Positions 49,600 through 58,797 of a stretch of 64,000 bases of DNA are shown here, one piece after another. The stretch is from assembly GCA_965217135.1 (NCBI GenBank), contig OZ244249.1, forward strand, positions 1,178,001 to 1,242,000, in the 5' to 3' direction. The notes beneath the pieces were generated by a model, which did not search any database, was not told the origin of the DNA, and worked only from the letters and a program-made list of their open reading frames with translations. A program made the translations under genes and the position numbers. This stretch comes from HXMU1420-2 sp017643305. GTDB taxonomy: Bacteria; Pseudomonadota; Alphaproteobacteria; Rhodobacterales; Rhodobacteraceae. The stretch's first letter is position 1; the number at the start of each line of letters is the position of its first letter.

Positions 49600-52143
49600 T
49601 TACCCGGACGGGATTTTCAGCACCAGGTTGCGGCCACCTTTCTGGTAGCGCAATTCGCTGTCGCCGATGGCTGACACGCGGCCGCCATCGATGGTGTCGC
49701 CGACCTGAACCTTTTTGTACCGACCGCTGGGCAACCGCACCAGAGCCCGCCTGTTGGAGGGGGTGCCGTAGACCCCGATCAAATTCACCTTCCGCAGGTC
49801 GATGGCATTATTCAGTGTGGCCTGCCGGGAGACCGACGCGCTCGATGGGATCTTGGGGGTTACTGCGGCGGGGGCGATGGCCGAAACCTGCGTATTGGCG
49901 GGGTCGGCTTTCTGTTTGTCGACCTTGGCGGCGAAATTTGACGGGCGGTCCTTTGGGCGGACGGAGCCTGCAACGGCTTGTGCCGTGGCGTCTTCGTCGG
50001 CAGTTTCTTCGACCGTCTTGATGTTTTCAGGGCGCGCCTTGGGGCGGATGCCTGCCAGTTCGTCCAGCGTGAGTCCGCCCAGCTGGCCGCGTTCGGCCTG
50101 TTCGGAAAGGTTGTCGGGGCGGCCACGCGGGCGGAAGCCTGCCAGCCGGTTGCGCAGCGTGTCTTCTTCGGGCGCTTCCACTGTTCGGTTCGGCGTTGCA
50201 GGCGGCACAATATCAGGCCGCCCAAGATAGACGATAATGCCTTCGGGCGTGACCGTCCCTTCGGGCGTGGCGCGCACTAGGCCGCGTTCGTCGAAATCGA
50301 AGGTGACGCCTGGTGCAGTGGGTGAGGTCCGCGCACCAATGGGATCATCTGTCAGCAGCAGGGCCATGTCGGGCAGCGCCACCGCATCCTGCGACAGTTC
50401 GCGGTTATCGATGGACCCGACAAATAGGTCATCCAGACCGATGACCGATGGTGTGATCGGTTCGGGCGGGGCTTCGGACCAGATGCCAGTGACTGCATAG
50501 CGCGTTTCAGGGTCCTGCGCGCTTGTGATGCCGGGCTGCGACCGTGGGTTGCGCAGCGCGTCCAGAACAGCGGCATCCGTATCGGTCAACCCTGCCGTTG
50601 TCGGATCGAGCGAGGCGAGCGTGATCGGTTCCTCGGCCTCGATCGGCGCGTCAAGCGCCTGTTCGCTGCCAGGGTCGGGGGCGGCCAGCTGCGGGACGGT
50701 AAAGGCCGCAACGGAAGGTGTGTCGCTCGCGGGAGCGGGCGCATCATTTACAAACGTGGCATCCTGTGGTTCCCGGCTGAAAAGCCCTGCCAGATCATCA
50801 TCTATAAAGATCGAGGCCCAGGCCGCCACACCCGCCAAAAACAGCAGGAGCATGGCGGTCAGGATCAGGCCGAGAAAGCGGGGCCGCGAATTGGCATTGG
50901 CATCGGCAGGTTGACGCGCGCCGAACACGGTCATGCGCTGCGCTTCTGCCGGCGGGTCTAAGGGGCCCTCGCCATCAGGCGTCGTGCTCCGTTCGGCGGT
51001 TTTGAGAACGGCGGCGGCCAGCTTTGGTGGCATGCCGGATACGTCCACCTCGCGCCGGGGCGCGGTTGGAGCGGCGGGGGCAGCAGAGGCCAAGGGGGCC
51101 TCAACCGGTGGTGTGTCTCTGCCGCGCCTGCGCAGCAGTCCGGAAAGAAGCCCGGCCTTCGGGGCATCATCGCCCTTGTTCGGGTTTTTGCCGAGGTCGA
51201 TCTTGCGCGGTGGAGCAACGGCTGGAGCGGCAGCCGGAGCTGCCAGCGGAGGAGCTGCGACAGGCGCCGGGGTCTCTGCCATCGGCAATTCCAGCGCTGC
51301 GGCGGGCTGCGGTGCAGCTGGGGTGGCGATCGGGGGTTCCGGCAGGGGGTCTTCAACCGGGGCAGCCGCGACGGGCGGCTGCGGGGCCTCTAGCGGCGGT
51401 TCAGCTTTCGCAGGTGCAGACGTTTCGGTTCCGCGACGGCGGCGGCTGGAAAAGGTCGGGATAGCAGCTTCTGTCGGGGCGGCTTCCACCGGCGGATCCT
51501 CTGGTTCCGGCGCCGGGTCGACCACGGGTGCTGCCTGTGGTTCAGCGGTAACTTCAGGTTCCGGTGTAGGCACCGCGCCTTCCACTGGGAACTGAGCCGG
51601 ACCGACAACGACAACCGCGATGCCATCAGGCTCCACCGTTTCGCCGGGAGCGAGGACGGTTGCGGCATGTCGTGTGGGGCCAAAAAACGGCTCCCCCAGA
51701 AATGGTTTTTTGCCGGGGATGGCAACAAAGCTGACTGGCCCAAACTGGTGCTCGAGGGCAAAATTTTCCGCCTCTTCCAGCGTTTCATGCGCGACAGCAG
51801 CGATATGGGTGGTGGGGCCTTCGACCGAGATGTCATAGGCCAGTTCATCCACCGCGTAGGGTGTGGCCCCTTCCAGCGCAGCACGCACCATCTGGTCGCG
51901 GGTCTGCGGATCTGCCGTGCCGGTTTCTATGCTGAGATAGCGGATCTGTTCGTTGGGGATAATCAGCTTGGAACGAAGCGGGCCGGGTTCCAGCCGGGAC
52001 GCGGCCCCGCGCAGGCCTGACAGGGCCGTGGCCAGATCAGGCGCGTCAAGCGCCGCCTCTCCGGCATTACGCCATCCACCGGCGCACCGATGCAGAAGGC
52101 TGATACCTTCAAATGACAATGACAGCGCAAATGCGGGTTTCAT
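49600..52143 (-). CDS. Large single-pass membrane protein with PilM/GspL-like and PilP/GspC-like ends
   Basis: 847 residues. The N-terminal ~160 (IIPNEQIRYLSIETGTADPQ, ATPYAVDELAYDISVEGPTT, FGPVSFVAIPG) resembles the cytoplasmic actin-like domain of GspL/PilM. Then ~250 residues of Pro/Ala/Glu-rich linker, one membrane helix (FLGLILTAMLLLFLAGVAAW near 428), more linker, and a C-terminal ~70-residue module (GVYGTPSNRRALVRLPSGRY, then KKVQVGDTIDGGRVSAIGDS) like the periplasmic PilP/GspC homology region. Such proteins are often named IF-2-like because of their low complexity. Topology fits an envelope-spanning scaffold (inference). Monocistronic, divergent from the SIMPL gene. Confidence 0.75.
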   Translation of the reverse strand: MKPAFALSLSFEGISLLHRCAGGWRNAGEAALDAPDLATALSGLRGAASRLEPGPLRSKLIIPNEQIRYLSIETGTADPQTRDQMVRAALEGATPYAVDELAYDISVEGPTTHIAAVAHETLEEAENFALEHQFGPVSFVAIPGKKPFLGEPFFGPTRHAATVLAPGETVEPDGIAVVVVGPAQFPVEGAVPTPEPEVTAEPQAAPVVDPAPEPEDPPVEAAPTEAAIPTFSSRRRRGTETSAPAKAEPPLEAPQPPVAAAPVEDPLPEPPIATPAAPQPAAALELPMAETPAPVAAPPLAAPAAAPAVAPPRKIDLGKNPNKGDDAPKAGLLSGLLRRRGRDTPPVEAPLASAAPAAPTAPRREVDVSGMPPKLAAAVLKTAERSTTPDGEGPLDPPAEAQRMTVFGARQPADANANSRPRFLGLILTAMLLLFLAGVAAWASIFIDDDLAGLFSREPQDATFVNDAPAPASDTPSVAAFTVPQLAAPDPGSEQALDAPIEAEEPITLASLDPTTAGLTDTDAAVLDALRNPRSQPGITSAQDPETRYAVTGIWSEAPPEPITPSVIGLDDLFVGSIDNRELSQDAVALPDMALLLTDDPIGARTSPTAPGVTFDFDERGLVRATPEGTVTPEGIIVYLGRPDIVPPATPNRTVEAPEEDTLRNRLAGFRPRGRPDNLSEQAERGQLGGLTLDELAGIRPKARPENIKTVEETADEDATAQAVAGSVRPKDRPSNFAAKVDKQKADPANTQVSAIAPAAVTPKIPSSASVSRQATLNNAIDLRKVNLIGVYGTPSNRRALVRLPSGRYKKVQVGDTIDGGRVSAIGDSELRYQKGGRNLVLKIPSG

Positions 52144-52298
52144 TTGGTCCCGTGCGAAATCAATACAAATAGGCGGAGAGGCTCTTCCCCGAAACTCAGT
52201 TTAAAGCAGCAGTCCGCCGAAGGAAAGTATAAGACAATCCGACGCTTGTGTCATGGGTTGGCTTGTCGGATGCTCGGATCTGGAAACGGAGGAAAAGC

Positions 52299-52997
52299 AT
52301 GGTTCGGATTGTTTCGGTTGCAGCAGCGATTGCGGCGCTGTTTCTGGCCGCATCGGTCGCTTGGGCGAATGAGCCACGGGTAATCACCGTGACCGGATAC
52401 GGGGAGGTTGCGGCCAAACCGGACATGGCCAAAATAACTCTGGGCGTGACCAATGCCGACAAGGAAGCCAGCGCGGCCATGGCCGTGGTTTCAGCCAATG
52501 TCACCCGTATTCTGGAGGCGTTGAACAAGGCCGGGATCGCCCCAACAGACATCCAGACCCGGCAGCTGACACTGAACCCGCTGTGGTCGAACCAGTCGTC
52601 GGTCAGCAAGAATGATCCGGAAATATCGGGCTTTTCGGCCAGCAACACCGTCATGGTGCGCATTCGCGACGTTGACGCGCTGGGGGCGATCTTAGACGCG
52701 GTAGTGAAAGAAGGTGGCAACCGGTTCGAACGCTTGCAGTTTGGTTTGCAGGATCCCGCCCCTTTGATGGACGACGCACGGCGCTCCGCGGTGGCCGATG
52801 CCATGGCCCGTGCAGCCCTTCTGGCGGAGGCTGCGGGGGTGCCGTTGGGACCGGTCCAGTCGATCTCGGACATCAGCGGAGGGGTGCAGCCTCGTATGAT
52901 GGAGGCCGCAGCCGCCCGCAGCAGCGGTATGCCAATCGCGGGCGGGGAGGTGACTGTTCAGGCTAATGTTACGATGGTGTTTGCCATCGGCGAATGA
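52299..52997 (+). CDS. SIMPL-domain (DUF541) periplasmic protein
   Basis: About 232 residues. Sec signal peptide (MVRIVSVAAAIAALFLAASV, AWA cleavage) and a SIMPL domain: ITVTGYGEVAAKPDMAKITL near 25-44 and late GGEVTVQANVTMVFAIG. Related proteins (YggE, BP26) form periplasmic channel-like rings linked to oxidative stress. The ATG at 52299 is supported by GGAGG at 52288; the frame is open upstream without such a site. Confidence 0.88.
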   Translation: MVRIVSVAAAIAALFLAASVAWANEPRVITVTGYGEVAAKPDMAKITLGVTNADKEASAAMAVVSANVTRILEALNKAGIAPTDIQTRQLTLNPLWSNQSSVSKNDPEISGFSASNTVMVRIRDVDALGAILDAVVKEGGNRFERLQFGLQDPAPLMDDARRSAVADAMARAALLAEAAGVPLGPVQSISDISGGVQPRMMEAAAARSSGMPIAGGEVTVQANVTMVFAIGE

Positions 52998-53017
52998 TTG
53001 CCGATGGCAAGACGGCT

Positions 53018-54313
53018 TTAGCCACAAGCAGCCGCAAGTGCGCGATCCAGATCATCGATCAGGTCGTCCGCGTCCTCGATGCCGATGGATATACGGACAA
53101 CATTGGGCGCCGCCCCTGCAGCTTCCTGCTGTTCCGGCGTCAGCTGCCGGTGCGTGGTGGAGGCCGCATGGATGATCAGCGACCGCGCATCGCCGAGGTT
53201 TGCGACGTGGCTGAAGATTTCCAGCGTGTTCACCAGTTTTACGCAAGCGTCATAGCCGCCCTTGACCCCAACCGTGAACAGAGCACCAGCACCTTTCGGG
53301 CAGATCGTTTTCATCCGGTCCGAATAGGGCGATGACGGCAAGCCGGCATAGGTGACAAAGTCGATGCGGGGGTCGTTTTCCAACCAGGCTGCGATTTTCT
53401 CGGCGTTTTCCACGTGGCGCTGCATCCGCAGCGACAGGGTTTCGATCCCCATCAGCGTGTAATGCGCGGCTTGGGGGTTCATCGTCATGCCCAGATCTCG
53501 CAGGCCGATAGCGATGCCGTGGAACGTATAGGCCAGCGGGCCAAAGGTTTCGTGGAATTTCAGCCCGTGATAGGCGGGCTCGGGCTGGCTGAGCGATGGA
53601 AACTTATCGCTGGCCGACCAGTCGAACGTGCCACTGTCGACCACGCAGCCGCCGGTCACGGTGCCGTTGCCGGTCAGGTATTTGGTGGTCGAATGCACGA
53701 CCAGCGTCGCGCCATGTTCGATCGGGCGGCACAGGTATGGCGTGGCCGAGGTGTTATCGACCACCAGCGGAAGACCGGCGTCATCTGCGATTTTGCCGAT
53801 GGCATCCAGATCGGTGATGTAGCCGCCCGGATTGGCAATAGATTCGCAGAACACCGCGCGGGTGTTGTCGTCGATGGCGGCCTTTACAGCGTCAAGATCG
53901 TCGAAATCCACGAAGGTTGCCGACCAGCCAAAGCGTTTGATCGTTTGGCTGAACTGGGTAACCGTGCCGCCATAAAGCCGGGTGGAGGCCACCACGTTCA
54001 TCCCCGGCTGCATCAGCGGGAAAAGCGCCATGATCTGCGCTGCGTGACCCGACGAACAGCAAACCGCGCCAACGCCGCCTTCCAGCGTCGCGATGCGTTC
54101 CTGTAGCACGGCGATGGTGGGGTTGGTCAGACGGGAATAGATAAAGCCGACTTCCTGCAGATTGAACAACGCTGCCGCATGTTCGGCATCACGGAACACA
54201 TATGCGGTGGTCTGGTAGATCGGCGTCTGCCGGGCACCCGTTGCCGGGTCCGGTCGGGCACCAGCGTGGATTTGCAGCGTGTCGAAGCCGTAGGTTGGGC
54301 CATCTTTGGTCAT
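53018..54313 (-). CDS. metY: O-acetylhomoserine sulfhydrylase (Cys/Met metabolism PLP enzyme)
   Basis: About 431 residues. Makes homocysteine from O-acetylhomoserine and sulfide. Seen: GFDTLQIHAGARPDPATGAR, QTPIYQTTAYVF, YSRLTNPTIAVLQERIATLE, VVDNTSATPYLCRP near 178 and the PLP lysine in VVHSTTKYLTGNGT near 203. The long form (above 420) and the insert between the domains favour O-acetylhomoserine over cystathionine enzymes. The ATG at 54313 has GGAG 6 bases upstream. I looked for a SAM-II-type leader and did not see one. Confidence 0.9.
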   Translation of the reverse strand: MTKDGPTYGFDTLQIHAGARPDPATGARQTPIYQTTAYVFRDAEHAAALFNLQEVGFIYSRLTNPTIAVLQERIATLEGGVGAVCCSSGHAAQIMALFPLMQPGMNVVASTRLYGGTVTQFSQTIKRFGWSATFVDFDDLDAVKAAIDDNTRAVFCESIANPGGYITDLDAIGKIADDAGLPLVVDNTSATPYLCRPIEHGATLVVHSTTKYLTGNGTVTGGCVVDSGTFDWSASDKFPSLSQPEPAYHGLKFHETFGPLAYTFHGIAIGLRDLGMTMNPQAAHYTLMGIETLSLRMQRHVENAEKIAAWLENDPRIDFVTYAGLPSSPYSDRMKTICPKGAGALFTVGVKGGYDACVKLVNTLEIFSHVANLGDARSLIIHAASTTHRQLTPEQQEAAGAAPNVVRISIGIEDADDLIDDLDRALAAACG

Positions 54314-54641
54314 CGAAAACTCCATCACTTTGTGTTTGCGACACGGTTAGGGCAAAGCCGCCGCAAGGACAATCTTGGATTACGGATTAAACGTCAGCAG
54401 AGGCTTGCGTGGCCTGATCCTGAAACTAGCGAATGTTTTGAAAACATGAGCAGACGGCGCATGCCGCTGCGCCCGTGTCTGGTGCATCCGCCCGTCAACA
54501 TATGGAAATCCGACATATGCCAAACAGCTTTGGTTCCGGAGACCGCAACATTTGGGGTCTCTGCCTATAACGTTAGCGTGCTGCGGTTGTGGATGTCGGA
54601 CAGCAAGAACACACACATGCCAAGGCAGGGCGGAGCACGGG
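54314..54641. other. Intergenic leader region of metY
   Basis: 328 bases without a supported gene. A weak imperfect hairpin (GGAGACC ... GGGTCTC near 54538-54563) is present. No recognisable riboswitch motif. Confidence 0.3.
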
Positions 54642-55646
54642 TCACCGCATCCAGAACCCTTCGGATTTTATGCGATTGCGAATGGCCTGTTCCTTGCGCG
54701 GCAGGTTGTCCCGGTCAAACAGTGCCCGTACTTTGTGGCCGCGTTTCTGGTAGATCATCCGCTTCATCGGCTCATAGGCCTTCAGAACCTTCTTGATCTT
54801 GTTTGGTGCGGCCACCTCTTCCAGCGCCTCGACCACGGCGTCGTCTTCCCGGGCGTACAGCAGCGGCAGCAAGCGATAGTGGCAGGTAACGGAGCCATCC
54901 AGCATCCCGTCAGGCAGGGTATCGCGCCCGCCGCCCAGACCATGGATCACAAGTGGTAGAACCACCTGATCCAGCCACGGATTGAGCGATTGGCAGACCA
55001 GCTCCGGCGGTGGGTTGTCCCGGACCGAGCGGGCATAGGTCACAAACCGCGTGCCAAACGCACGGGGGCATTTGTAAAAGAAGAAACCGGCATTGAAATA
55101 AAGGTAGCGCCGCCAGAATTCATCAGGCCAGGCCGGGTCGAGGCTGGATTCGAAATCCAGTCCAAACCGGTCATAGAGCGATTTCCAGATCGCGGAGTAG
55201 CCCGGGCCGTAAAGTTCAATCTTGGGCCAGGTGCCCTCGCGGCGCAGCGAGGCAGTGGGGCGGTTGAAATCGAACGGGACAGAGGTGATGTCATCGAGCA
55301 CCAGCGTATCGGTGTCAAAGAACACGAAAGGTTCGCCTTCCGGCATCGCCAGCAGGGCTTCGATCTTATTGCCGTATTGATAGCTCTGGCCAAAAACGCG
55401 AGACTTGAATGCCAATATTTCCGCGTCCAGCTCCTCCAGCGCGGTCAGCACATCGGACTGCCGGATGGACGGGTCATGATCCCAGGCTGGTCCGGCCTGT
55501 GGTACGGCCACAAACAGCCGACCTTTGAAGCTAGGGGAAAACCGCCGCAGCGACGCGGCGAAGAGGATGGCCTCGTATTGCAGGCGGCCTGCCTGACCGA
55601 CGATCACGATGTTGAAGGTTTTGCCGGTTGCCGTTTTCTTTGCCAT
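54642..55646 (-). CDS. Glycosyltransferase-like protein with DxD motif
   Basis: 334 residues, cytosolic. FNIVIVGQAGRLQYEAILFA opens a Rossmann-like domain; FVFFDTDTLVLDD near 108 carries a DTD motif as in GT-A family 8 and related nucleotide-sugar transferases; FNAGFFFYKC near 176 and CHYRLLPLLY near 255 fit the acceptor side. Basic C-terminal tail. Probably transfers sugar to an envelope or exopolysaccharide acceptor (inference). Single gene; not a close match to any characterised enzyme I know. Confidence 0.65.
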   Translation of the reverse strand: MAKKTATGKTFNIVIVGQAGRLQYEAILFAASLRRFSPSFKGRLFVAVPQAGPAWDHDPSIRQSDVLTALEELDAEILAFKSRVFGQSYQYGNKIEALLAMPEGEPFVFFDTDTLVLDDITSVPFDFNRPTASLRREGTWPKIELYGPGYSAIWKSLYDRFGLDFESSLDPAWPDEFWRRYLYFNAGFFFYKCPRAFGTRFVTYARSVRDNPPPELVCQSLNPWLDQVVLPLVIHGLGGGRDTLPDGMLDGSVTCHYRLLPLLYAREDDAVVEALEEVAAPNKIKKVLKAYEPMKRMIYQKRGHKVRALFDRDNLPRKEQAIRNRIKSEGFWMR

Positions 55647-55759
55647 AGTCGGATCTGTCCGCGCCTGTGGGCGACTGCTCTTTGCCCTAGTATACCCGGG
55701 CGATGGGCCGGCAACACCCCTTGGTCGGATTGAATTGAACAGAAAATTGGATAGGTGCG

Positions 55760-56251
55760 ATGCTTGAGATTTTTTTGGTAGCCTTGGCGCTGGCCATACA
55801 TGGGGGCACCAGCGGCGAAGCGACCAAATCGGAAGCTACGGCGCAGGTCGAAGCAACGGAACCCGCCGCCCTGGTGGCCGAACCGCAGGAGCCCAGCGGC
55901 AAATTCACCACCGCGACAGAAGTGCGCCCCTTCCTGAACGCCACAAAAGGCAACTGGATCGCCGTGCGGGAATTCGATGGCAAGGATCTGGTCTATGTCA
56001 CCCACCTTTGGGCGTGGCGCTGTGGCCTGCTGGAAATGCGCCTTGGGATCAACGGCGCTGCGCCGGAAATCTGGCCGCTGCCGGACTGTCACATGGACCA
56101 GCCGATGCCGGGTGTCGTGCTGGAACAGGATGGGTTGCCGTACCGGTCCTTTGAGCTCGGATCAGTCCAGTCGATTGATGTTCAGATCACTTACGACGAT
56201 CTGGGCACTGATGCGGTCTCTTTTGACCGGTCGCAGGTTCTGATGCCGTGA
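55760..56251 (+). CDS. Exported or membrane-anchored protein of unknown function
   Basis: 163 residues. N-terminal hydrophobic MLEIFLVALALAIHGG can serve as a signal peptide or anchor, followed by an Ala/Glu-rich linker and a compact domain with YVTHLWAWRCGLLEMRLGIN and PLPDCHMDQPMPGVVLEQDG. Two Cys may pair. Not recognised, though the layout looks like a conserved roseobacter family. Its stop is 7 bases from the stop of the convergent AEC transporter. Confidence 0.7.
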   Translation: MLEIFLVALALAIHGGTSGEATKSEATAQVEATEPAALVAEPQEPSGKFTTATEVRPFLNATKGNWIAVREFDGKDLVYVTHLWAWRCGLLEMRLGINGAAPEIWPLPDCHMDQPMPGVVLEQDGLPYRSFELGSVQSIDVQITYDDLGTDAVSFDRSQVLMP

Positions 56252-56258
56252 TTGCCGT

Positions 56259-57188
56259 TTACGGCAGCAGGCTTAGCCAGATCCAAACCGTCAGCACTGA
56301 AACGGCGGTGGCGATCAGGACCGAAGAGGCCGCAACACGGGTGGCCCGGCCATACATACTGGCAAAGATATAGGCGTTAACGCCCGGCGCCATGGCCGAC
56401 GTCAGCACGGCGGAGCGGAATAGGTCCTGCGGCAGGCTGGTAATGGTGCCAAAGGTCCAGACCAGCACCGGCTGCACCAGCAGCGAAATCAGCACCACCC
56501 ACGCGATGATGCGTAGGTCACCTTCGGGCCGGTATTGCGCCAGGATGCCCCCCAATGCCACCAGCGCACAGGGCAGCCCAGCACGGCCCACCATGGCCAG
56601 GGCTTCGCTGACCGTGTTGTGGATCGGTATGGATAGCAGATTGAATACAAAACCCAGCGCGATCGCCAAAAGCAGCGCGTTCTTGAAGGTGGACCCGACA
56701 ACAGCGGTCAGAATTGCACCGCCGCCTCTGTCGCGGTTCTTGACGATCTCCATCACCGTGATGCCCAGCCCGTAGCAGAACGGCGCGTGCAGAGCGACGA
56801 TGGCAAAGTTACCGGTCAGCGCGTCGGGCCCATAGGCGCGTTCGGTGATTGGCAGGCCCAGAAGGACCGAGTTTGAAAAGAGACAGGCAAAACCGATGGC
56901 CACGCAATCTTCCCAGTCGCGACCGAACAAAGCGCGGGATCCGAAGAGGCCGAGCAGAAAACAAATGGTGGCGCCGCCATAGAAGCTGGCCAGCAAACCC
57001 GGGTCGAAACCGGCCCGCAGGTCTAACCCCGAGATGGCCAGGAACAACATGAAAGGGATGGCAAGGCCCTGGGCGAATTTCATCAACCCGTCGACATGGC
57101 TACTGTCGAAATACTTGAACCGAAACGCGGCAAACCCTGCGCCGATCACCAGAAAGACGGGCAGAACGACGTCGATCAGCGCTTGCAT
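56259..57188 (-). CDS. AEC-family transporter (auxin efflux carrier type)
   Basis: 309 residues, ten hydrophobic segments in two inverted repeats, starting MQALIDVVLPVFLVIGAGFA. Seen: VLLGLPITERAYG near 109 and LVALGGILAQYRPEG near 217, the usual discontinuous helices with conserved Gly/Pro. AEC members export organic acids or amino acid derivatives; substrate unknown. Last gene of the seven-gene operon, 5 bases after the MBL hydrolase. Confidence 0.88.
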   Translation of the reverse strand: MQALIDVVLPVFLVIGAGFAAFRFKYFDSSHVDGLMKFAQGLAIPFMLFLAISGLDLRAGFDPGLLASFYGGATICFLLGLFGSRALFGRDWEDCVAIGFACLFSNSVLLGLPITERAYGPDALTGNFAIVALHAPFCYGLGITVMEIVKNRDRGGGAILTAVVGSTFKNALLLAIALGFVFNLLSIPIHNTVSEALAMVGRAGLPCALVALGGILAQYRPEGDLRIIAWVVLISLLVQPVLVWTFGTITSLPQDLFRSAVLTSAMAPGVNAYIFASMYGRATRVAASSVLIATAVSVLTVWIWLSLLP

Positions 57189-57193
57189 CTAGG

Positions 57194-57991
57194 TCAGATC
57201 TCCAGGCTCAGGGTCATGCCGTCATAAGCTGGGATCACGTTGTCGGGGGTTTCATCCCTTACGGTATCGTAATCTAGGTCGATATGCATATTGGTAAGGA
57301 TGCCCTGACGTGGCGCGGCACGGGCGATCCATTCCAGTGATTGCTCCAGATGCGAATGGGTCGGGTGCGGCGATCGGCGCAGAGCGTCCAGGATCCAGAT
57401 GTCGAGGTCCTGCAGATCTTCCCATGTGGCGTCGTAAATTTCGGCCACGTCTGGCAGGTATGCCAGCCCTCCGATCCTGAAACCAAGCGAGTCGATCGAC
57501 CCGTGTCCGACACGGAACGGTTTGAGAGGGATCGGTCCGCCGGGCCCGTCGATTTCAAACGCGCCGCTTATGGTCTTCATGTTGAGGATCGGCGGATAGG
57601 GGGAGCCTTCGGGCTGTACAAACGCATAGCCAAACCGGCTGAGCAGTGCGTTCTGCGTGTCGCCATCGGCCCAGACGGGCAGGCGGGCGCGCATGTTGAA
57701 CACGATCATGCGCAGGTCGTCGATGCCATGCACGTGGTCGGCATGTGAATGGGTCCAGACCACGCCGTCCAGCCGCCCTGTGCCGGTGTCCAGCAATTGG
57801 TTGCGCAGGTCAGGTGTTGTGTCGATCAACACCGTGGTGGTGCCATCTGGCCCGTCGCGTTCAACGAGCATGGAACAGCGGCGGCGATTGTTCTTGGGGT
57901 TGTTCGGGTCGCAATCGCCCCAGACGCCGCCCAGTCGCGGCACGCCGCCGGACGACCCGCAGCCGAGTATCGTGAACCGGATCGTCGCCAT
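57194..57991 (-). CDS. MBL-fold metallohydrolase (PhnP-like)
   Basis: 265 residues. Metallo-beta-lactamase fold with the metal motif THSHADHVHGIDDLR near 81-95, and the N-terminal LGCGSSGGVPRLGGVWGDCD typical of the PhnP/cyclic phosphodiesterase subgroup. Later His in VGHGSIDSLG near 165 and in TNMHIDLDYD near 237. PhnP-like enzymes open cyclic ribose phosphates, but this operon copy is a housekeeping neighbour of tatD and holB rather than part of a C-P lyase cluster. Start overlaps the tatD stop. Confidence 0.88.
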   Translation of the reverse strand: MATIRFTILGCGSSGGVPRLGGVWGDCDPNNPKNNRRRCSMLVERDGPDGTTTVLIDTTPDLRNQLLDTGTGRLDGVVWTHSHADHVHGIDDLRMIVFNMRARLPVWADGDTQNALLSRFGYAFVQPEGSPYPPILNMKTISGAFEIDGPGGPIPLKPFRVGHGSIDSLGFRIGGLAYLPDVAEIYDATWEDLQDLDIWILDALRRSPHPTHSHLEQSLEWIARAAPRQGILTNMHIDLDYDTVRDETPDNVIPAYDGMTLSLEI

Positions 57992-58797
57992 CAGGCAGCT
58001 GCCTTTGTGCGCGCGGCCTTGGTGAACAGCCGGTCGAAATTATCCTGCGTCTGCGCTGCGAAATCGGCATAGTCCATGCCGAACACATCTGCCCCGACCC
58101 GCGCGGTATGCGCCACATAGGCGGGTTCATTTCGCTTGCCCCGGTGTGGGGGCGGGGCGAGGTAGGGCGCGTCGGTCTCTACAAGAATGCGGTCCACTGG
58201 AGCGGCGGCAAAGATGTCGCGCAGATCCTGGCTTTTGGGAAAGGCGGCAATGCCGGACATCGACAGGTAGAACCCCAGGTCCAGCGCCGCGCGCGCCAGT
58301 TCCGCACTGGAGGAAAAGCAATGCATCACGCAGGAAAAGGCGCCATTGGCATGCTCTTCGGTAAGGATACGCGCCATGTCGTCATCCGCCGCGCGGGCAT
58401 GAATGATCAGCGGCAAACCGGTGCAGCGCGCGGCCTCTATATGAATGCGCAGGGAGGTTTGCTGAATCTCTTCACTTTCGGCGGTATAGTGGTAATCCAG
58501 CCCGGTCTCGCCGATGCCTACCATCTTGGGGTGCTGCGCCAGCGCCACCAGATCGTCCACCGTCACCAATGGTTGGTCTGCTGCGCTCATCGGGTGGGTG
58601 CCTGCGGCGTAGTAGATATTGGCGTAGGTTTCGGCAATTGCCCGCACCTGTGGCTCATTTACCAGCTTGGTGCAGATCGTGACCATGCGGGTCACCCCGG
58701 CGCGTTCGGCGCGGGCGACAAATTCGTCCAGCTGACCTTCGAAATCGGGGAAATCGAGGTGGCAATGGCTGTCGGTAACTTCGGGTGTCTCGTTCAT
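57991..58797 (-). CDS. tatD: TatD-family metal-dependent hydrolase
   Basis: 268 residues, TIM-barrel amidohydrolase. Seen: DSHCHLDFPDFEG near 9-21 (metal His pair), IGETGLDYHY near 98 with the metal Glu, IHARAADDD near 132, CVMHCFSSS near 157, and VETDAPYLAPPPHRGKRNEP near 205. TatD proteins are 3'-5' exonucleases or related deoxyribonucleases involved in DNA repair and degradation. Overlaps holB by ATGA and the MBL gene by one base; operon position is conserved in alphaproteobacteria. Confidence 0.92.
   Translation of the reverse strand: MNETPEVTDSHCHLDFPDFEGQLDEFVARAERAGVTRMVTICTKLVNEPQVRAIAETYANIYYAAGTHPMSAADQPLVTVDDLVALAQHPKMVGIGETGLDYHYTAESEEIQQTSLRIHIEAARCTGLPLIIHARAADDDMARILTEEHANGAFSCVMHCFSSSAELARAALDLGFYLSMSGIAAFPKSQDLRDIFAAAPVDRILVETDAPYLAPPPHRGKRNEPAYVAHTARVGADVFGMDYADFAAQTQDNFDRLFTKAARTKAAA

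Noticed and set aside
54314..54641. Possible SAM-II or similar riboswitch upstream of metY
   Set aside because: The conserved core of SAM-II, SAM/SAH or SAM-I classes is not visible in the leader.
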